Source: Candidatus Magasanikiibacteriota bacterium (lineage in GTDB: Bacteria; Patescibacteriota; Patescibacteriia; Magasanikbacterales; GWA2-37-8). From it: a stretch of DNA of 6,041 bases. Positions 1 to 6,041 of this stretch are shown in pieces. Location of the stretch: assembly GCA_903853785.1 (NCBI GenBank), contig CAINUM010000076.1:1-6041 (forward strand). The letters run 5' to 3'. The notes beneath the pieces are model-generated. The model was not told the origin of the DNA and searched no databases. It was given only the letters and a program-made list of their open reading frames with translations. Position numbers and translations under genes: made by a program. How positions within the stretch are numbered: the first letter of the stretch is position 1; every line of letters begins with the position of its first letter.

Positions 1-1008
1 ATTTTTGTTTTGTTTCATGATAGAAAAAAAATAAATTATTTGGATCATGAAAAAATCAGAGAGTCCTGGCTCTCCAAATTGCCTTTTGTTGATAATATTT
101 TTCAGTGGTACCTTCCACTCATGCCGATGGCCACCGAGCAACATGATTTGCGTGGCTTCGATCTAATCATTTCTTCTACCAGCAGTTTCGCCAAAGGTGT
201 TATCACTTCACCAAATACTTTTCATATTTCCTATTGTCACACTCCTCCACGCTTTCTTTGGGGTGATGGAAACAATTATTTGTCTGACCTAAAAAGTAAT
301 TATTTTATAAAATTAATATTACCACTATTAAATCATCATCTGCGCATTTGGGATCAGATGAGCACGCAGCGCGTTGATAGTTTTATTGCCAATTCACAAA
401 CTGTTCAAAAAAGAATAAAAAAATATTATCGTCGTGATAGTGATATTATCTTCCCTCCAGTCGACACTCACCGATTCCAAATCGCCAGCAAGCTCGGTGA
501 TTATTTTGTCGCTGGTGGACGTCTCGTACCATACAAACGTTTGGATTTAGTCGTAAAAGTTTTTAATAGACTCCAAACTCCACTCAAAATTTTTGGCATT
601 GGTCCTGAATACAAACACCTCAAAAGAATTGCCAAACCAAATATTGAATTTTACGGCAAAATTTCAGAAAATGAAAAAGCAGTGTTGTTTAGCCGTGCTT
701 TGGCTTTTATCCATCCTCAAAAAGAAGACTTCGGTATCACCCCTATCGAAGCGATGGCGGCTGGCCGACCGGTAATTGCCTATGGATCTGGTGGAGCTAC
801 TGAAACGATTGTAGCCAATGAAACCGGCGTATTTTTTGATCAACAAAACTGGGAAACACTTCTAAACACAATTATAAATTTTGATCCACATAAGTGGGAT
901 AGTGAAAAAATTCGCACTCATGCTCAAAATTTTTCGGCTGACAAATTTAAAAACAACATTCAATCTTTTGCTGAAAAAAAGTTTACCGAATTTCAAGCTA
1001 GTTTATAA
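1..1008 (+). CDS. GT4 family glycosyltransferase, WbaZ-like, 5'-truncated by window edge
   Basis: Retaining GT-B glycosyltransferase of family GT4 that probably moves a sugar (mannose-like in characterised WbaZ relatives) from a nucleotide donor to a lipid-linked glycan at the inner face of the membrane. The frame is open to base 1. A TTG at 10-12 is not a convincing start, because the first GT-B strand and the N-terminal glycine-rich loop usual in this family are missing; about 40-50 residues should lie upstream. Counting from that TTG, the type-specific CHTPPRFLW segment is at 76-84, the donor-phosphate-binding GRLVPYKR at 170-177 (Arg171, Lys176), and the GT4 E-x7-E motif at Glu239 to Glu247, followed by EAMAAGRPVIA. 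The C-terminus looks complete and ends in TAA. The next glycosyltransferase starts 4 nt later, so the two are probably co-transcribed. Family assignment is strong; the exact sugar and acceptor cannot be read from sequence. Confidence 0.93.
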   Translation: MFVLFHDRKKINYLDHEKIRESWLSKLPFVDNIFQWYLPLMPMATEQHDLRGFDLIISSTSSFAKGVITSPNTFHISYCHTPPRFLWGDGNNYLSDLKSNYFIKLILPLLNHHLRIWDQMSTQRVDSFIANSQTVQKRIKKYYRRDSDIIFPPVDTHRFQIASKLGDYFVAGGRLVPYKRLDLVVKVFNRLQTPLKIFGIGPEYKHLKRIAKPNIEFYGKISENEKAVLFSRALAFIHPQKEDFGITPIEAMAAGRPVIAYGSGGATETIVANETGVFFDQQNWETLLNTIINFDPHKWDSEKIRTHAQNFSADKFKNNIQSFAEKKFTEFQASL

Positions 1009-1012
1009 AGAT

Positions 1013-2152
1013 ATGAATATCGGGATAGATATCCGACCACTCATGATAAAAAACAAGACTGGTATTGGCGAGTATACTTTTGAATTGCTCAGCGCTATTT
1101 TTGCGCAAGATAAAAGTAATCAATATTTTTTATTTTCCAATTCTTCCCAGGAAATACATTCTAAATTTTTCAGTTGGAATCAACCCAATATTCAATATAT
1201 TCATACCCGTTATCCAAACAAACTTCTTAACTTTGCACTCGCATTTGGGTTTTTAAAAATAAATAAATTATTGCCAAATAAAATCGATCACTGGTATTCA
1301 CCAAATTTGAATTTTTTATCTTTAAACAAAGATACCAAACACACCCTCACAATTCATGATATTTCCTACAAATTATTCCCGGAATTTTATACTCTCAAAC
1401 AACAAATTTGGCATAAAATAATTAATCCAAAAAATCAATGTGAACAGGCCGATACTATCGTCGTACCGTCCGAAAATACCAAACGAGATTTGGTGAATTA
1501 TTACCAAATTGATAAAGAAAAAATAAAAGTAATACATCCAGGAATTTCACCAATCTTTAATTTAACCGACTCCCAACTAAAAATTAAAAAAACAATTATA
1601 CAAAAAAAATACGACCTACCAAATAATTATATTTTATTTTTGGGATCAATTGAACCACGTAAAAATTTACTAGGATTAATCAAAGCGTTTGAAAAACTTC
1701 CGAAAGAAATTACTGATAAATTTTATTTGATTATTGCTGGCGGTTCTGGTTGGAAAAATATAAATATCTATAATTATGCAAACAGATCAAAATTACGTGA
1801 TCGAATAAAGTTTTTAGGTTATGTTGTCGAAACGGACAAGCCCGCCTTATATTCACTTGCCAACATTTTTGTTTTTCCGAGTTATTACGAAGGGTTTGGA
1901 TTTCCTATTATAGAAGCAATGAAAATGGGGACACCGGTTATTACCAGCAACTGCTCTTCTTTGCCTGAAATATCGCAAAATTGTGCCTATTATATTAATC
2001 CAAACAATTATTCAAATCTTAGTTTTGCAATCAAATCTCTTATTGAAAATAATAAACTTTACTCAGAGTATATAAAAAGAGGCCTGGATTTGGCCTCTAA
2101 ATACACCTGGGAAAATAGCGCAAAAGAACATCTAAATATTTTTGGTAATTAA
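1013..2152 (+). CDS. GT4 family glycosyltransferase, MtfB-like (mannosyltransferase B type)
   Basis: A 379-residue GT-B glycosyltransferase, normal length for GT4, predicted to act at the cytoplasmic side of the membrane in surface-glycan assembly. I chose ATG 1013 because it begins the typical first strand MNIGIDIRPL and the glycine loop TGIGEY (16-21). A longer reading from 881 adds 44 residues with no family match that overlap the previous gene. Visible motifs are TIHD at 113-116, the donor-binding SIEPRKN at 212-218 (Arg216, Lys217), and E-x7-E at Glu293 to Glu301 in YYEGFGFPIIEAM, followed by TPVITS and LPEI. It follows the upstream gene by 4 nt with no clear Shine-Dalgarno, so translational coupling is likely. 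Its TAA overlaps the stop of the convergent Nramp-like gene, and codons near residues 355-363 contain the hairpin that probably terminates that opposing transcript. Sugar specificity is unknown. Confidence 0.94.
   Translation: MNIGIDIRPLMIKNKTGIGEYTFELLSAIFAQDKSNQYFLFSNSSQEIHSKFFSWNQPNIQYIHTRYPNKLLNFALAFGFLKINKLLPNKIDHWYSPNLNFLSLNKDTKHTLTIHDISYKLFPEFYTLKQQIWHKIINPKNQCEQADTIVVPSENTKRDLVNYYQIDKEKIKVIHPGISPIFNLTDSQLKIKKTIIQKKYDLPNNYILFLGSIEPRKNLLGLIKAFEKLPKEITDKFYLIIAGGSGWKNINIYNYANRSKLRDRIKFLGYVVETDKPALYSLANIFVFPSYYEGFGFPIIEAMKMGTPVITSNCSSLPEISQNCAYYINPNNYSNLSFAIKSLIENNKLYSEYIKRGLDLASKYTWENSAKEHLNIFGN
2071..2098 (-). terminator. Intrinsic terminator of the minus-strand metal unit, inside the convergent GT gene
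   Basis: Read on the minus strand, AGAGGCC (2098-2092), a 7-nt loop and GGCCTCT (2084-2078) form a perfect 7-bp stem with five GC pairs. The U run begins in the last stem base and gives TTTTTATA (2078-2071). This is the form of a Rho-independent terminator, about 50 nt past the stop of the Nramp-like gene. On the plus strand the stem is followed by AAATAC, so it should work only for the minus-strand unit. It is wholly embedded in coding sequence of the convergent glycosyltransferase (2042-2100 codes for its last helices). Confidence 0.75.
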
Positions 2153-3417
2153 CGAAATTTACTTACAATTAAATAAATAAAATAGGATAGGTTTAAAGCG
2201 GATAAGGCCGCTATCGAAACCCAGCCGGCGATATTTAACGCTAGACCATTTCGATGACTTCCCATAATATCTTTGCGATTCAAAAGTCTCAGTAAGAAGA
2301 AGAATAATACAGGTAAAACAAAAGTGTTTAAAGCTTGCGAAGCGACCAACACGGGCACGATTGGAAAATTTGGAATTAATACAATTAAAGCTGTAGAAAA
2401 AATACAAAATAAAAATATTTTATAAAAAGCCGAAGACTCCTGAAAACCAGCGTTTACTTTTCCTTCCCAACCAAAAGCTTCTGTAAGCGAATAGGCTGTA
2501 GCAATCGTCACTACCCCTGCCCCAAGCATGGACGCGTTGTATAGACCCCAAGCAAACAAATGTTTGGCCAAAGTTCCAGCAAAAGGTTCAAGTGCTCTAG
2601 CCGCATCAGCCGCATCATTGATAGTGATATGATTCACATACAACGTACCAGCTGTCGCTACGATAATAAAAAAGGCTACAAAATTTGTCCAGATTGAACC
2701 GGCATAAACATCTGCTCTAGCCAGATTTAAATCTTGAGTGCGCACACCTTTTTCTGCAAAATAAGATTGAATAAAAAATTGTCCCCAAATTGTTACGGTT
2801 GTACCAATTAAGGCAATTGCCATAAATAGAAAATCTTTTGTAGGGATCCATGATGGCACCACGATAGATTTTACAGCTGCTGACCAATCTGGATGGGTCA
2901 TAAAACCAGCCACCACATAAGCCAAATACATGGCCGATGATGTCAGAAAAATTCTTTGGATATTTTTGAAATTTCCAGAAATTACCAACCAACTAATTAA
3001 GCCGGCAGAACTCAAAACGAATAACCAGTTTGGAATACCATATATATTAGCCACCGCCGAAATACCAGAAAATTCAGCTAAAATATTAGCCCAATTAGCA
3101 ATAAAACTTAACAAAATAATAAAGAAGGTTGCTTTAAAAGGAAAATTTTCTCGGATTAATGCCGACAAACCTTTTCCAGAAACTATTCCCAAACGAGCGC
3201 CCATTTCCTGAGTGATTGCCAAAACAAAGGTTATTAAAAACAACACCCATATAAGATGATAACCATATTGTGCACCTGCCACTGAATATGTCGCAATCCC
3301 ACCGGCATCATTATCGGCTGTACCAGCAATTATACCAGGACCAATCACACTTAACATTAAAAGTATTCTTGGCCAATATTTTTTCTTTGTCGATGTCTTA
3401 GAAACAGTTTTTTGCAT
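2149..3417 (-). CDS. Divergent Nramp/SLC11-family metal-ion transporter
   Basis: A 422-residue integral membrane protein with about 11 hydrophobic helices (roughly 19-44, 54-71, 95-118, 129-147, 156-174, 196-220, 241-261, 284-312, 331-347, 351-378, 392-415), the Nramp LeuT-fold layout. Family signatures are IGPGIIAG and a broken TM1, ARLGIVSGKGLSALIRE at 74-90 after TM2, ILAEFSGISAV in TM3, and GLYNASMLGAG with EAFGW around TM8. Canonical Nramps coordinate Mn2+/Fe2+ through DPGN in TM1 and MPH in TM6. Here TM1 reads DAGG (Asp37 kept, Asn replaced by Gly40), and by my alignment the TM6 Met and His are Thr209 and Trp211. Loss of the TM6 Met is also a feature of the Nramp-related magnesium transporters of clostridia, so Mg2+ or a broader substrate range is plausible, though this is inference. 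It starts 9 nt after the MgtE_N-CBS gene, without a visible ribosome site, and is probably coupled to it. Confidence 0.92.
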   Translation of the reverse strand: MQKTVSKTSTKKKYWPRILLMLSVIGPGIIAGTADNDAGGIATYSVAGAQYGYHLIWVLFLITFVLAITQEMGARLGIVSGKGLSALIRENFPFKATFFIILLSFIANWANILAEFSGISAVANIYGIPNWLFVLSSAGLISWLVISGNFKNIQRIFLTSSAMYLAYVVAGFMTHPDWSAAVKSIVVPSWIPTKDFLFMAIALIGTTVTIWGQFFIQSYFAEKGVRTQDLNLARADVYAGSIWTNFVAFFIIVATAGTLYVNHITINDAADAARALEPFAGTLAKHLFAWGLYNASMLGAGVVTIATAYSLTEAFGWEGKVNAGFQESSAFYKIFLFCIFSTALIVLIPNFPIVPVLVASQALNTFVLPVLFFFLLRLLNRKDIMGSHRNGLALNIAGWVSIAALSALNLSYFIYLIVSKFR

Positions 3418-3426
3418 AATTATTTA

Positions 3427-4641
3427 TTAAGCATTTGGGACTAAAACGCGCATCACGTCATCAACAGTGACAACGCCTAAAAACTTATTATCATGATCAA
3501 CTACAGCAACCGAGTTTAAATCATATTTAGTCATAAGATGTGCCACACTTTTTATCGACTGATCTGGGTGCAAAAGCGGCAAATGAATTGTTTTTTTCAT
3601 CACATCTTTTAACACGTCGTCGATATCTGAAATCAACAGCCTTCTAAATGAAATCACTCCTTTATACCTACCTTTTTCATCAATTACATAAACATAATTT
3701 GCGGAACGAAAATCTTCAGAGAGCTTACGTATTTTTTCAATCGTGATAGCAACAGTATCATCGGGTAAACCAGCCAAAAAATCAGTGGTCATCATACCAC
3801 CAGCAGTATCGTCTTCATAACTCAATAATTTTTTTACTTTTTTCATGCGCTCCTGTTCCACAACGTCGAGCAACTGTTTTGACTGGTGTTCTGGCAAGTA
3901 ATGGATCAAATCTACCAACTCATCGATGGACATTCGTTCACTAATACGCGCTGCATGCTCTGGGCTAAGCTGTGAAATCAGGATTTTTTGAATTTCTGGG
4001 TCAATTTCCTCAAAAACACGGGCAGCCATATTTTTATCCAAAGATAAAACGAGATTACTACCTTGTTTTACACTCAAATCCTCAATAATATTTGCAATAT
4101 CGGCAGGATGAAGCTTGGTAAGATCTTTAGATACACTATCTAATTTTAAAACACCCTCGACTGGCTGAGCTTTGCGCCAATCAATCAAATTCACTTTAAA
4201 AATATCAAAAAAATCTAACCACGATACACCCAGACGTCTTAGTAAGCCCCTAAAACTCACATCAATACCGAGTACACACATTTTTCCATCAAAATCTCCA
4301 ATACGCAAATCATTGACGCGAACTACGCGCGCTCCGGCGACATCCACGATCTGTTGATCCATCACATCCCTATTTAAACGTATATAACCATCTGGCTCCT
4401 TTTCTAAAAAATTAATTTTGGAAAATAGCGTTCGCAAAGACACTTCTTCATTACTAAAATTTTCAACTGCATCATACGGAATAATAACTCTTTTTTTATG
4501 ACGTCGTAATTTTATAATTACATATTCTAAAGAAGAATAGTCACCAGGTTTTACCTTGATTAACACATCTTCAAGACGACCAACAATATTGTCCGCACTA
4601 TCACTCACCTGACTATTTAACAGACGACTTAAATATGGCAT
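3427..4641 (-). CDS. PRC-barrel / MgtE_N / CBS-pair protein: stand-alone Mg2+-sensor-like regulator
   Basis: A 404-residue soluble protein with no membrane segment. Residues about 1-80 look like a PRC-barrel (SQVSDSADNIVGRLEDV, then a strand-rich part with IPYDAV), and about 88-150 look like a second barrel unit (RDVMDQQIVDVAGARVVRV ... LLRRLGVSW). Residues about 172-273 are an MgtE_N helical superhelix, opening with LHPADIANIIEDL and containing FEEIDPEIQ and LPEHQSKQLLD. CBS1 starts at the MgtE hallmark DDTAGGMMTTDFLA (277-290) and runs to about 335; CBS2 covers about 342-402 and ends in VVTVDDVMRVL. In MgtE these modules sense cytosolic Mg2+ and close the channel, and a plug helix plus five membrane helices follow; here the protein stops at 404. 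Nothing suggests decay: the frame is clean and the next gene starts 9 nt later. I infer that it regulates the adjacent Nramp-like permease. Start ATG 4641 lies 21 nt from a strong -10 box. Confidence 0.9.
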   Translation of the reverse strand: MPYLSRLLNSQVSDSADNIVGRLEDVLIKVKPGDYSSLEYVIIKLRRHKKRVIIPYDAVENFSNEEVSLRTLFSKINFLEKEPDGYIRLNRDVMDQQIVDVAGARVVRVNDLRIGDFDGKMCVLGIDVSFRGLLRRLGVSWLDFFDIFKVNLIDWRKAQPVEGVLKLDSVSKDLTKLHPADIANIIEDLSVKQGSNLVLSLDKNMAARVFEEIDPEIQKILISQLSPEHAARISERMSIDELVDLIHYLPEHQSKQLLDVVEQERMKKVKKLLSYEDDTAGGMMTTDFLAGLPDDTVAITIEKIRKLSEDFRSANYVYVIDEKGRYKGVISFRRLLISDIDDVLKDVMKKTIHLPLLHPDQSIKSVAHLMTKYDLNSVAVVDHDNKFLGVVTVDDVMRVLVPNA

Positions 4642-4662
4642 AGAATAAAATTATACGTCAAT

Positions 4663-4691
4663 ATTATATCCCAAAAATATGCTTTTGGCAA
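4663..4691 (-). promoter_or_regulatory. Sigma-70-type promoter of the MgtE_N-CBS / Nramp unit
   Basis: On the minus strand TTGCCA (4691-4686) is separated by exactly 17 nt from a perfect TATAAT (4668-4663). A start site about 7 nt on, near 4656, gives a 5' leader of only about 15 nt before ATG 4641. That is too short for an Mg2+ riboswitch such as the M-box. The -35 box overlaps the -35 box of the opposing promoter by 5 bp. Confidence 0.72.
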
Positions 4692-4714
4692 TTTAGGAAT
4701 AACTCTGTTATACT
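4685..4714 (+). promoter_or_regulatory. Sigma-70-type promoter with extended -10, for the downstream GT4 gene
   Basis: TTGGCA (4685-4690), an 18-nt spacer, then TATACT (4709-4714) preceded by TG at 4706-4707 in the correct extended -10 position. Transcription from about 4721 would leave a leader of about 90 nt before ATG 4811. The -35 box sits on the same bases as the minus-strand -35 box, so the two promoters diverge from one shared spot. Confidence 0.62.
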
Positions 4715-4810
4715 AATATTATTATAAAATTGATATAAAATAATAAATTTCCGTGGAAATAAATTTTTGAAAATCTTGAAATAAGAAAACTTGTCTAAAT
4801 CTTATAAAAT
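4715..4810 (+). other. Very AT-rich 5' leader of the GT4 gene, with a small palindrome
   Basis: This non-coding stretch is almost entirely A and T. Its one ordered element is ATTTCCGTGGAAAT at 4747-4760, a perfect 14-bp palindrome that could form a weak hairpin or be an operator half-site pair. No Shine-Dalgarno precedes ATG 4811, and I see no riboswitch or small RNA gene. Calling it a leader depends on the promoter at 4685-4714. Confidence 0.35.
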
Positions 4811-5929
4811 ATGAAAATTGGTATTGACGGTAGAATGTTAGGCCCTAAACAAGGCGGGCTTGGACGATATATTCAACAACTTATTATTCATCTAGAAAAA
4901 ATCGACAACAACAATGAGTATGTGATTTTTTTACGTAAGGAGAATTGGAATGATTACCAACCAGTAAATTTGAAATTTAAAAAAGTACTCGCTGATATTA
5001 GTTGGTATGGATGGGAAGAACAAATTTTATTTCCTTTAATTATCAATCAAGAAAAAATTGACTTAATGCACTTCCCACACTGGAATGTCCCGGTCCTATA
5101 TAATAAAAATTTTGTAGTTACAATTCACGATTTGTTGTTAATACATTTTCCAACGAGACGAGCCAGTACACTTGGACCGTTGTTATATTGGTTTAAAAAT
5201 ACAATGTTTAGATTTTCTCTCAACCATGCGACAAAAATGACTAAAAAAATTATTACTATAAGTGAATTTAGTAAACAAGATATAATTAAAACCTTAAAAA
5301 TTAATCCTAAAAAAGTAGTCGTTACATATCTATCTCCTACTAAAGAAACTTCCTCTGAAGCTCCCTTTTCATTATATAAAAAATATAGTATCAACAAACC
5401 ATATTGGTTATATGTAGGAGTTGCATATCCACATAAAAATTTAAATACTCTAATAGATGCTTGGGAAATTTTTAGTCAGCAAAATAATTTTTCTTACCAA
5501 CTAGTATTGGCCGGAAAAAAGAATTATTTTTACAATCAAATCGAAAAATATATTAATAACAAAAAAATAAAAGATGTAATTATTACCGATTTTATTCCTG
5601 ACACAGAATTATCAGAACTTTATCGTAATGCGTCATTATATGTTTTTCCAAGTCTTTATGAAGGTTTTGGTTTGCCGCCACTCGAAGCGATGCAATATGA
5701 TTTACCCGTAATTTCTTCCGACCAAACCTGTTTACCAGAAATTTTAGGAGATGCCGCCCAATACTTTGATGCCAAAAATCCACACTCTATTGTTGCTGCC
5801 GCAGATTTGGTAATAAAGGACAATAATGCTCGTAAAAAACTAATTTTAAACGGACAAAAAAGGCTTCAAAAATACTCTTGGAATAATACGGCTTCAAAGA
5901 CTCTGCAAATATACATGGAGGTCTTATAA
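4811..5929 (+). CDS. GT4 family glycosyltransferase, second MtfB-like paralogue
   Basis: A complete 372-residue GT-B glycosyltransferase. It begins MKIGIDGRML with the glycine loop GGLGRY at 15-20, has TIHD at 104-107, SEFSKQDI at 151-158, a donor-binding region GVAYPHKN at 203-210, and E-x7-E at Glu284 to Glu292 in SLYEGFGLPPLEAM, followed by LPVISS and LPEILGDAAQYFD. In the phosphate-binding segment the usual Arg-Lys pair is His208-Lys209, so one basic residue is changed and Lys is kept. It has the same architecture as the gene at 1013-2152 but is clearly diverged from it, so the two probably add different linkages in one surface glycan. It is transcribed away from the metal unit, from the shared divergent region, and is very AT-rich (8 G/C in the 60 bases from 5521). 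There is no Shine-Dalgarno; ATG 4811 is set by the conserved first strand. Confidence 0.94.
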   Translation: MKIGIDGRMLGPKQGGLGRYIQQLIIHLEKIDNNNEYVIFLRKENWNDYQPVNLKFKKVLADISWYGWEEQILFPLIINQEKIDLMHFPHWNVPVLYNKNFVVTIHDLLLIHFPTRRASTLGPLLYWFKNTMFRFSLNHATKMTKKIITISEFSKQDIIKTLKINPKKVVVTYLSPTKETSSEAPFSLYKKYSINKPYWLYVGVAYPHKNLNTLIDAWEIFSQQNNFSYQLVLAGKKNYFYNQIEKYINNKKIKDVIITDFIPDTELSELYRNASLYVFPSLYEGFGLPPLEAMQYDLPVISSDQTCLPEILGDAAQYFDAKNPHSIVAAADLVIKDNNARKKLILNGQKRLQKYSWNNTASKTLQIYMEVL

Positions 5930-5979
5930 AAAGTGGATAACTACAAAATATTACAGGTGCACGGCAACTTAAAAAGGTG

Positions 5980-5985
5980 TATAAT
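5980..5985 (+). promoter_or_regulatory. Possible -10 box after the last GT4 gene
   Basis: A perfect TATAAT stands in the short gap between the glycosyltransferase stop at 5929 and a candidate ATG at 6015. Initiation near 5992 would give a leader of about 23 nt. No good -35 box lies 16-18 nt upstream (the 17-nt position reads GTGCAC), so this is weaker than the promoters at 4663-4714. Confidence 0.38.
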
Positions 5986-6014
5986 ATAGTAGCTAAGAAA
6001 TCACCAATTTTAAG

Positions 6015-6041
6015 ATGCCAAAAATTAAAAAAATGTTTGAA
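6015..6041 (+). CDS. Possible start of an unidentified gene, cut by window edge
   Basis: ATG at 6015 opens a frame that stays open to the last base and reads MPKIKKMFE. An in-frame TAA at 5994-5996 limits upstream extension, and a TATAAT lies about 30 nt before it. Nine residues are too few to name a family. No ribosome site is seen, which is also true of the other starts here. Confidence 0.33.

Noticed and set aside
10..12. TTG as true start of the first glycosyltransferase
   Set aside because: The frame is open to base 1 and the family's N-terminal strand and glycine loop are missing, so the start is outside the window.
881..1012. Upstream extension of the MtfB-like gene by 44 residues
   Set aside because: The added residues overlap the previous gene in another frame and precede the conserved first strand MNIGID; ATG 1013 is the family-consistent start.
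1602..1609. Eight-A run in the MtfB-like gene as a phase-variation tract or programmed frameshift
   Set aside because: The frame is intact on both sides, similar A runs are scattered through this AT-rich DNA (such as 24-31), and no alternative product is suggested.
2149..2152. Shared TTAA as a transposon target or insertion scar
   Set aside because: It is fully explained by two overlapping TAA stops in convergent genes; no inverted repeats or transposase are present.
2197..2212. Hairpin AGCGG/CCGCT as a terminator for the plus-strand GT gene or the minus unit
   Set aside because: Only a 5-bp stem; no T run on the plus strand and only TTT on the minus strand, where it lies within coding sequence before the stop.
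2930..3211. Plus-strand open frame opposite the Nramp-like gene
   Set aside because: It lies fully antisense to a well-supported coding region and shows no recognisable domain or ribosome site.
3427..3429. Sensor gene as a decayed, truncated MgtE
   Set aside because: The frame is clean to just after CBS2, no remnant of the MgtE membrane helices follows in any frame, and an intact transporter gene begins 9 nt later.
4650..4655. Second TATAAT on the minus strand closer to ATG 4641
   Set aside because: It has no -35 partner at 16-18 nt, and a start from it would be nearly leaderless; the box at 4668-4663 has a well-spaced -35.
5932..5940. DnaA-box-like sequence (GTGGATAA, complement of TTATCCAC)
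   Set aside because: A single imperfect match with no cluster, no AT-unwinding array and no replication genes nearby; expected by chance.

Overview
The window is low-GC bacterial DNA using the standard genetic code. All five complete stop codons are TAA. Coding is tight, with short or overlapping junctions, and none of the assigned starts has a strong Shine-Dalgarno sequence. Composition, gene style and the GT4 types recall Candidate Phyla Radiation (Patescibacteria) genomes, but this is inference: no rRNA or other marker gene is present.

Layout. Positions 1-2152 (+ strand) hold the 3' part of a WbaZ-like GT4 glycosyltransferase and, 4 nt later, a complete MtfB-like GT4 glycosyltransferase. 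Positions 2149-4641 (- strand) hold a two-gene unit: first a soluble protein built from PRC-barrel-like, MgtE_N and paired CBS domains, then, 9 nt on, a divergent Nramp-fold (SLC11) membrane transporter. The unit meets the upstream glycosyltransferase tail to tail; both stop codons share a TTAA. A good intrinsic terminator for the unit lies inside the convergent glycosyltransferase gene. Positions 4642-4810 are a divergent intergenic region with two face-to-face promoters whose -35 boxes overlap. Positions 4811-5929 (+) hold a second MtfB-like GT4 gene. Positions 5930-6041 hold a probable promoter and perhaps the first codons of another gene.

How the genes may work together. The three glycosyltransferases look like part of a surface-polysaccharide (capsule or O-antigen-like) cluster. 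The metal unit in the middle is the most interesting content. The MgtE_N-CBS module is the cytosolic Mg2+ sensor that gates the MgtE channel, but here it ends where the MgtE membrane domain should begin and is followed at once by a transporter of an unrelated fold. That transporter lacks key Nramp site residues: DPGN is DAGG, and the TM6 Met and His are Thr and Trp. The inference is a split, sensor-gated Mg2+ (or other divalent-ion) transport system in which an MgtE-type regulator has been paired with an Nramp-type permease.
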